This document shows, piece after piece, positions 7,147 to 11,853 of a stretch of 15,534 nucleotides of DNA. The notes below the pieces were generated by a model. It saw nothing but the letters and a program-made list of their open reading frames with translations. It did no database searches and was not told the origin of the DNA. Location of the stretch: positions 1 to 15,534 of the forward strand of contig CAMBEY010000033.1 in the NCBI GenBank assembly GCA_945865705.1, read 5' to 3'. Source of the stretch: Candidatus Sulfopaludibacter sp. SbA3. Lineage in GTDB: Bacteria; Acidobacteriota; Terriglobia; 2-12-FULL-54-10. A program made the position numbers and the translations under genes. Every line of letters begins with the position of its first letter. Position 1 is the first letter of the stretch.

Positions 7147-7166
7147 AAAAAACAGCCGTTTCGGCC
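7147..7166 (-). terminator. Rho-independent terminator, minus strand
   Basis: Read on the minus strand, GCCG AAA CGGC (7165-7155), extendable by one G-U pair, is followed by UGUUUUUU (7154-7147). The stem is short but the T-run is good. It lies 4 nt beyond the TAA of the small hydrophobic frame at 7170. Confidence 0.4.
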
Positions 7167-7169
7167 CAT

Positions 7170-7247
7170 TTACTGCTGCAGAATTGTGCAAATCATCAAC
7201 CAAAACACGAGCAAGCCCCGGAAGCATTGCACGATCCTGAGCACCAC
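7170..7247 (-). CDS. Candidate 25-aa hydrophobic peptide (type I toxin-like)
   Basis: Reads MVLRIVQCFRGLLVFWLMIC followed by TILQQ from GTG at 7247. A basic start (two Arg) and one continuous membrane-spanning stretch (about residues 11-23) resemble small type I toxins or membrane peptides. A strong promoter lies 37 nt upstream and a terminator directly follows the stop, forming a compact unit. Against it: GTG start, no clear ribosome binding site, and chance is likely at this length. No homology is claimed. Confidence 0.2.
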   Translation of the reverse strand: MVLRIVQCFRGLLVFWLMICTILQQ

Positions 7248-7283
7248 CCCATGAATAATCCGCAAATTACTGATTATAAGTAG

Positions 7284-7313
7284 ATTATATTTATTTATTT
7301 TCCCTATTGACAA
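7284..7313 (-). promoter_or_regulatory. Strong sigma70-like promoter, minus strand
   Basis: On the minus strand TTGTCA (7313-7308) is followed by 18 nt and a perfect TATAAT (7289-7284). A second TATAAT follows at 7278-7273. Transcription would start near 7277 and run toward the convergent hflX, ending at the terminator at 7147. A plus-strand TTGACA (7307-7312) overlaps the -35 but has no good -10. Confidence 0.45.
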
Positions 7314-7410
7314 CTGCTGCATGTCCGATAAGATGCTCTTTCTCCAATTCCACCCAGCCAGCAATTTCCACACCTTTTTCCACAGACCGGGGCGTGCCTG
7401 CATTTTTTTT

Positions 7411-7448
7411 GCACTTTTCCCTTGATTTTGTACTTTTCCCTTGATTTT
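7411..7448. repeat. Two-copy 19-bp tandem repeat
   Basis: GCACTTTTCCCTTGATTTT (7411-7429) is followed at once by the same 19-mer with one change, GTACTTTTCCCTTGATTTT (7430-7448). It lies in the leader region of the HAD phosphatase gene. No function is evident. Confidence 0.75.
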
Positions 7449-7560
7449 TAAGGCTCGCGCCAGTGCCGCGCAGCACCGTACCGCTCTGGCGCGAACCATG
7501 CCAGTTGCTGGACAGATGCGAGTAAATTTGCGAGATTCGTAGTGAGGTCTCTCCATCACC

Positions 7561-8166
7561 ATGATCAAGGCTGTCTTGTTCGATCTCGGCAACGTGCTGG
7601 TGCCCGTGGACTTCCGGCGTTGCCGCGAGGCACTGGCGGAGGTTTGCCCGCACTCTCCGCAAGACGTCCAGCGCATCATGGGAACGAGCGGGCTCCCGCG
7701 GCGTTATGAGCAGGGCGAAGTCACTTCGGAAGAATTCTTCGAGACCACCTGCCGCCTGCTGGACATGCAGGTTACTTACGAAAAATTCTGCGCGGTCTGG
7801 GGCGAGATTTTGTCCCCCGATCCGCTGGTGCCGGAAAGCCTGCTGGAATCGCTGGCGGTGTCGCGCCGCCTGGTGTTGCTCTCCAACACCAACGCCATGC
7901 ACTTCGGACAGGCCGAGGCGCGCTACCCGATGCTGCGCCACTTCCACGAGTTCGTCTTATCATTTCGCGTGGGCGCGATGAAGCCCGACCCGCGCATCTA
8001 CCAACACGCCATCGCGGCCGCCGGATGCCCGCCGTCGGAATGCTTCTTCGTGGACGACCTCGCCGACAACGTGGACGCCGCCCGCCGCGCAGGCATCGAC
8101 GCCGCGGTGTTCACCTCGCTCGACCAGCTCCACGCCGACCTGCAATTGCGCGGCGTAACGTACTGA
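7561..8166 (+). CDS. HAD-superfamily phosphatase, YihX-like (subfamily IA)
   Basis: 201-aa cytosolic hydrolase. Motif I is FDLGNVLVPVDF (nucleophile Asp8; the +2 residue is Gly, as in the YihX group rather than the usual DxD), motif II LLSNTN (Ser108), motif III MKPDP (Lys141) and motif IV FFVDD (Asp165/166). An alpha-helical cap lies between motifs I and II (about 15-90). E. coli YihX, which shares this layout and the IYQHAI segment, dephosphorylates alpha-glucose-1-phosphate; a sugar phosphate substrate is likely here but not shown. ATG at 7561 is preceded by only a weak, distant TGAGG. It stands alone between two gaps. Confidence 0.85.
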   Translation: MIKAVLFDLGNVLVPVDFRRCREALAEVCPHSPQDVQRIMGTSGLPRRYEQGEVTSEEFFETTCRLLDMQVTYEKFCAVWGEILSPDPLVPESLLESLAVSRRLVLLSNTNAMHFGQAEARYPMLRHFHEFVLSFRVGAMKPDPRIYQHAIAAAGCPPSECFFVDDLADNVDAARRAGIDAAVFTSLDQLHADLQLRGVTY

Positions 8167-8670
8167 TCCCTCCCCATTGCCAATTCGGTGCTTCCGCCAT
8201 CCGGTGTTGGTGGGCGGCCGCGAAAGTCAGGGAAATTCCATGTTTGAGAGCATTGGAGTTCAGAAGGACTACGCCACGGATCAAAATCCAGCGCAAGAAA
8301 TTGCCATGGACAGGAAGACATCGCGGAATTTCAGTCGCTTGGTTGAAGAAGGGGACAGCCTTCCATGAAGAGGCTGCTCCTGGTCAAGTAAAATCGACAC
8401 TTCGGCCATCTGACTCCACTGCCCGCTAGGACCTGGCTTCCATCCGCACTCTGATTGGAGCGTTGAGCTCCGGTGCCTGTTGAGTTCCGGTCCTTTAATA
8501 GGTGGCGCTGCCATCTGAACGGCGCTCTCGCCCGGGGCGGAGCCAGGCTGTCCGCGCAGTCGCCACGACTACGGTCTTTGGCAGTGAGTCAAACTGTTTC
8601 CCCTACTCGCACTTACTCTGGCCGCACCCTGTTAAGCGGCGGTTACTCTGACTGCGGGCTGCGTCACCGG
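8167..8670. other. Gap of about 500 bp with no secure gene
   Basis: This separates the HAD gene from the Rhs remnants. It contains a near-direct repeat, GTTGAGCTCCGGTGCC and GTTGAGTTCCGGTCC (8463-8494), and a CAGCCT/AGGCTG hairpin (about 8356-8376). One 42-codon frame (8240-8368, plus, MFESIGVQKDYATDQNPAQE...) is preceded by AGGGA at 6 nt and is listed separately. The rest looks like decayed sequence at the edge of the Rhs locus. Confidence 0.4.
8240..8368 (+). CDS. Possible 42-aa small protein
   Basis: ATG at 8240 has AGGGA six bases upstream, and the frame runs to TGA at 8366-8368. The product is hydrophilic (RKTSRNFSRLVEEGDSLP at its end), without signal or membrane segment. I do not recognise it. 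It may be a small gene, the remnant of a longer one, or chance. Confidence 0.25.
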   Translation: MFESIGVQKDYATDQNPAQEIAMDRKTSRNFSRLVEEGDSLP

Positions 8671-8823
8671 GAAGGCCACATAGCTGTAGCTGGCCGCAAT
8701 CGCGCCGCTGGTGGTGAACAGCGCCGTCGTGCTGCCCAGCCCATCCTGTCCATAGAAATAGGTCGCGCCGCCGCGCAGCATGGCCAAAGGCTCGTCCACC
8801 CCCAGCCCCATGGCACTATGCAA
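8632..8823 (-). pseudogene. Rhs core fragment
   Basis: The frame reads MGLGVDEPLAMLRGGATYFY then GQDGLGSTTALFTTSGAIAA, part of the conserved Rhs/YD-repeat core just before the toxin tip, then diverges and stops (VTQPAVRVTAA). Bases 8671-8811 match 10782-10922 at all but two positions. It lacks both the rest of the core and any toxin tip. It lies directly downstream of the HEAT-like gene, as expected if that gene and its toxin tip were inserted into, or displaced, an older Rhs 3' end. Confidence 0.85.
8671..8811. repeat. 141-bp direct repeat, copy 1
   Basis: Near-identical to 10782-10922 (differences at 8678 and 8794), same orientation, 2.1 kb apart. It encodes part of the Rhs core. Such direct repeats are substrates for recombination that would delete or exchange both toxin/immunity pairs between them. 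Confidence 0.95.
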
Positions 8824-8835
8824 TTGAGCTCACCA

Positions 8836-9504
8836 TCACTTCGACTTCCTTGAAATCATGCTGGTCGCAAGAGATCGTATTCGGGGGCTGTGGTCATCAA
8901 TCGAGATTTGGTTCAGCACTCTGATGATTTCTGCTTTCTCATTCTTATTGCTTTTGGCTAGCCACTCTTCGAGGCCACCCACCGCGCTCTTACGCCCCGC
9001 AGCATATCGACCGCGCAAAGCTACATTCTTGAGACCTTCCAATGCTTCCTTTCCTTTCCAATGGTCTCCAAGCAGATGACCCGCCATCCATGCCGCTGCC
9101 GCCGTTTCTTGTCTAACGCTCGCCAGATATTCGACAACTAGGTCGCATATTGTCCTTATCGTTGTTGGCGGAATTGGGAGAAACTGGGAGTCGTCTAGAA
9201 AGCAAAACAGCGAAAAATGGAATTCATGGTCCCACTGATCAGTTCTAGCCTCAAGGTATTTCCCGATCAACTCCAGTGACTCCGGCAGAAATGCCACTAA
9301 CACTTTAGCCCCCGCTATGCGCTCCTCTTGGTTCCGACAGTAACCCTCACGCTGCAGCAGAGCACTAACTTTCGCAAGAAGCCCGCGTCGTCTTCTCGGG
9401 CTTACTTTTCCTAGCGCAGAAGCCATCGCCTCAACGCCGGTGGTTGAAGGATACAGGCCCAGAGTCGATTTGCTAAGACGATCTATCCGTTGTATTGTGC
9501 TCAT
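8836..9504 (-). CDS. HEAT-repeat-like protein, probable immunity protein of the adjacent Rhs toxin tip
   Basis: 222 aa from ATG at 9504, which overlaps the stop of the toxin-tip frame as ATGA, the common layout of coupled toxin-immunity genes. The sequence is all-helical, with repeating amphipathic units such as ERIAGAKVLVAF, AAWMAGHLLGDHWKGKEALE and RYAAGRKSAVGGLEEWL, resembling HEAT-like folds used by some immunity proteins. No signal peptide or membrane segment, so it would act in the cytoplasm. GC content is lower than in flanking housekeeping genes, suggesting transfer. The immunity role is inferred from position and fold type; no specific family is recognised. An upstream in-frame start near 9528 is less likely because it lacks the ATGA coupling. 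Confidence 0.7.
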   Translation of the reverse strand: MSTIQRIDRLSKSTLGLYPSTTGVEAMASALGKVSPRRRRGLLAKVSALLQREGYCRNQEERIAGAKVLVAFLPESLELIGKYLEARTDQWDHEFHFSLFCFLDDSQFLPIPPTTIRTICDLVVEYLASVRQETAAAAWMAGHLLGDHWKGKEALEGLKNVALRGRYAAGRKSAVGGLEEWLAKSNKNEKAEIIRVLNQISIDDHSPRIRSLATSMISRKSK

Positions 9505-10035
9505 ATCATTTCGCAGATCACACGCCACTTTTGTTCAATTTCTTTAATATGATTCTTACTGTCCTTCAGAGCCTTCTCCAGCAATGGAAGAATTTCGCGC
9601 TTAGCCTTTGTGGCGACCTCTCCTAGTTGCTGCTGTAGCGCCTTTATCCTATCTAGTCCTTCTGCGAACTTGCTTAGGTGCGTAGCTAACTGCACTGCGC
9701 TCTTCGCTCCACCCGCCGTGGTACTTCCGTTCTGGATGGCTAACTGTGCAGCGCGCAGCATCTGCGGAGATAGCGCAATACCTGTAGACTCTACCAAAAT
9801 CGCTATCTCCGCAATGTTTCCCCCTCGCAATAGCTTGGTACATGGTTGCATCCACAGACGTTAGGGCCTCACCGTATGGATCAACATAGAGAACGGGATT
9901 GTTGCCGACATAGCCGTAGAAGTTAATCCCGCCGGCAAAGCCGATGGGGTCTTCGGAGAGGAAGCGGCCCACGGCGGGGTCGTAGTAGCGCGCGCGCCAC
10001 CCGAACGGAAGCCGTACAGGCCCGTCTCCGTATTA
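9501..10035 (-). pseudogene. Displaced Rhs C-terminal end with helical toxin tip
   Basis: Begins in Rhs core (RARYYDPAVGRFLSEDPIGF, then GYVGNNPVLYVDPYG, about 10000-9880), which is the usual junction before a variable tip. The tip reads EALTSVDATMYQAIARG and then, if one G is removed from the G5 run at 9820-9824, NIAEIAILVESTGIALSPQM and on to EIEQKWRVICEMI at 9501. It is predicted to be mostly helical, with no catalytic motif that I can name; toxin activity is inferred from position alone. Upstream of about 10000 the core is scrambled, so there is no start and it is not an independent gene. It is probably a silent or orphan tip. Confidence 0.75.
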
Positions 10036-10043
10036 CTTCGACG

Positions 10044-10211
10044 TTACTTATCGTGCGTCTTTGTGACGGCCCATCCCACACAGTAGCCAACTAAACCACC
10101 AACAAACGCGACGCCGGTGACTTCGAGAGGATCGATGATCGCACGTTTGGCGGATACGAAGGCACCCGCGGCGGCAAACAGGATAGCCCAGTGGATTGAC
10201 TTCACTGGCAT
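10044..10211 (-). CDS. Small two-TM membrane protein, probable immunity protein
   Basis: 55 aa, MPVKSIHWAILFAAAGAFVS at its start. Two hydrophobic segments (about 8-20 and 33-49, GVAFVGGLVGYCVGWAV) are joined by a short KRAIIDPLE loop, with a charged tail KTHDK. Its ATG overlaps the TGA of the upstream Rhs tip as TGATG, so translation is probably coupled. Position directly after a toxin tip suggests an immunity protein acting at the membrane; alternatively it could assist toxin delivery. No family is recognised. The frame is intact although the flanking Rhs sequences carry indels. Confidence 0.65.
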   Translation of the reverse strand: MPVKSIHWAILFAAAGAFVSAKRAIIDPLEVTGVAFVGGLVGYCVGWAVTKTHDK

Positions 10212-11181
10212 CACCGCCTTTCCGGGGCTTCCTGAATCTCGTTGTAAAAGGGATCGATAACGAGAACAGGGTCATTGGGATTACTGGACCTTCCCTCCAG
10301 CCACTGGTGTGGTGGCAAGTACCGTTGCTGCCATTCAAACCGCCACTGGTCATCGTAGCGAACATTGTCAAGTTCTGGAAACAAGCGGCCGGCTTGCTCG
10401 CCGCAACCCAGGTAGGGCGGGGCGTCTCGCCATGGATTCAAGCGCTGCATGGAGGAAAGGAGATTGTTCAGCCATCCTGGATCCGTCCTCTGCCCACTGT
10501 TTGTCATCTGGTCAACAACACGACGGAATGTAGATTTGATGGACTGGACATCCCTCTCGCTAAGACCGAACGGATCGATGTAGTTAGTCGGGTTGTTCGC
10601 AACATACTTATAGAAGTTGTTCCCGGCGGCGAAGCCGATGGGGGTCTTCGGAGAGGAAGCGGCCCACGGCGGGGTCGTAGTAGCGGGCGCGGTAGTAGTA
10701 CAGCCCCGTCTCCGCGTCCAACTCCCGGCCCGTGTAGCGGTACGGATTCACCACGCTGCTCTCGCCCGAGATCAAGTTGCCGAAGGCCCCATAGCTGTAG
10801 CTGGCCGCAATCGCGCCGCTGGTGGTGAACAGCGCCGTCGTGCTGCCCAGCCCATCCTGTCCATAGAAATAGGTCGCGCCGCCGCGCAGCATGGCCAAAG
10901 GCTCATCCACCCCCAGCCCCATTGTATAACGGGCGACCAACGCGCCGCTGGCGCTGACTTCCTCCAGCACATTGTCCCCGTCATAGACATAGTTCACCAC
11001 GCCGCCCGGCCCCAACGTCTGGATGCGCCGCCCGAACGGATCATACTTGAACGCCACCGTCCCGCCCGCCGCCGGGAAGTTGCACTGACGCCAGCCGGTC
11101 GTCCAAGTCCCAGGTGTAGGTGGTCGTGCCGCTCGGTTGCGCGCTGTTAGTTTCCGGTGAGTTGTCAGGCGAAGTGGTCAT
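10211..11181 (-). pseudogene. 5'-truncated Rhs protein with transglutaminase/papain-like toxin tip
   Basis: Core: TTTYTWDLDDRLASVQLPGG, KYDPFGRR, YVYDGDNVLEE, then GLYYYRARYYDPAVGRFLSEDP, the classic Rhs end motif. Two indels break it: a 4-bp duplication (CGGG) at about 11061-11068 and one extra G in the G5 run at 10640-10644. With both removed the frame is continuous to 10211. After GFAAGNNFYKYVANNPTNYIDPFG comes a tip of about 115 residues with GCGEQA (Cys codon 10403-10405), PPHQWLEG (His 10307-10309) and LVIDPFYN (Asp 10253-10255). This Cys...HxW...DP spacing is that of transglutaminase-like/papain-fold enzymes, so a protein-modifying toxin is inferred. The N-terminal and most YD repeats are missing; nothing Rhs-like is seen above 11181. 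Confidence 0.8.
10782..10922. repeat. 141-bp direct repeat, copy 2
   Basis: Matches 8671-8811 with two substitutions, within the Rhs core. A further shared core stretch of about 52 bp (9939-9990 and 10632-10684) differs by one G. Confidence 0.95.
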
Positions 11182-11270
11182 CAGCGATGCTCAAAGGGTA
11201 CGCGCGCGTTTCGCGGTTGATTATACGCGTATTCGGCGTAACTTCTTGTGAAAAAGTAGATCGCGCGGTG

Positions 11271-11371
11271 GTGGCGCAGGCATTCCTGCCTGCGGGTTTT
11301 GCAGTGCTTTCAATTCGACAGGCAGGAATGCCTGCCTCACTAAAAGCCGCAGGCAAGAATGCCTGCGCCAC
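11271..11371. repeat. Dispersed palindromic element (GCAGGCATTCCTGCC type)
   Basis: The 25-bp ends (11271-11295 and 11347-11371) are inverted copies with one mismatch, and a third related unit (CAGGCAGGAATGCCTGCCT) lies at 11319-11337. It sits just upstream of the truncated Rhs end. The palindromic ends and internal third copy suggest a MITE/REP-like element. The short frames it contains on both strands are not believable genes. Confidence 0.75.
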
Positions 11372-11837
11372 TTATATGCCGGCATCACTGCTACAGTCGC
11401 AGGATGATTTCGGCGGTCAGGGGGTAGCCATAAATCCCCCCTCCGGCAATTTGTCAACCACTTTGCGAATGGGAAAATGGGGCGCGCGGGACTGCCGAGA
11501 ACACGCGGAGGCTTGCCGCCGCCGGAACCGCGAGTTTGGGCAATTTGGTGGATTTGGAAAACTTGTGCGCCCTACAAACCGTGAATTTTGTCAGATTGGA
11601 AAATTTGGATTCTTTGGGATTTGTGGGCAGAGTGGTCAGGTTGGTCAATTTGGATTATTTGACGCGCGAGACGGGTGCGGAGTGGCGGGAAAGCTGATCT
11701 GAAGTTCCTCCCGAAACCCCAACCCCGAATCCCCATTCCCTGGTTTGTCAATCTGGTCAGAGTGGTCAGAACCGTGAACGTTTGCACTTTGGGCAGGGCC
11801 GACGATTTGGTCAGGTTGTCAGCGGCCCAGGAAGCCC
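11372..11837. repeat. Degenerate GGTCAG/TTTGG repeat tract; no gene
   Basis: About 465 bp without a credible gene. From about 11538 to 11820 short motifs recur in varied order on the plus strand: CAATTTGG, GGATTTGGAAAA, TGGTCAGGTTGGTCAATTTGG, TGGTCAGAGTGGTCAGA and TTTGGTCAGGTTGTCAG. The pattern looks like a decayed minisatellite. A GGGGG/CCCCC hairpin lies at 11420-11440. The long plus-strand frame here has Phe/Gly repeats produced by the DNA repeat and is not called. Confidence 0.5.
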
Positions 11838-11853
11838 TTAGCGGCCCAGGAAG
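11821..11853. repeat. 14-bp direct repeat at the kinase stop codon
   Basis: AGCGGCCCAGGAAG occurs at 11821-11834 and 11840-11853 (period 19). The second copy encodes the final Phe-Leu-Gly-Arg and part of the stop codon of the kinase gene; the first repeats this just beyond the stop. It looks like a small tandem duplication. Confidence 0.8.

Larger units (their letters stand above)
7016..7560. other. 545-bp gap: AT-rich segment, hairpins and short repeats
   Basis: No conventional gene is seen. The stretch 7250-7310 is markedly AT-rich. The gap holds a GTGCCC/GAGCAC hairpin (7122-7137), a minus-strand promoter/terminator pair (separate entries), a tandem repeat at 7411-7448, and nested palindromes at 7455-7494 (TCGCGCCAG/CTGGCGCGA around GTGC/GCAC). 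A 50-codon frame MPRYNNGHRQQ... (7088-7240, plus) is open but has no ribosome binding site, so it is not called. Confidence 0.5.

Noticed and set aside
7088..7240. 50-codon plus-strand frame (MPRYNNGHRQQSAPKS...)
   Set aside because: No ribosome binding site or promoter, no recognisable family, and it overlaps the minus-strand promoter/terminator unit.
7411..7448. Two 19-bp units as the start of a CRISPR array
   Set aside because: Only two units with no spacer between them; it is a simple tandem duplication.
7291..7947. 218-codon minus-strand frame opposite the HAD gene
   Set aside because: It lies antisense to a well-supported gene with intact motifs and has no family features.
11157..11702. 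181-codon plus-strand frame with Phe/Gly-rich repeats
   Set aside because: The repeats arise from palindromic and GGTCAG-type DNA repeats; no ribosome binding site and no protein-like composition.
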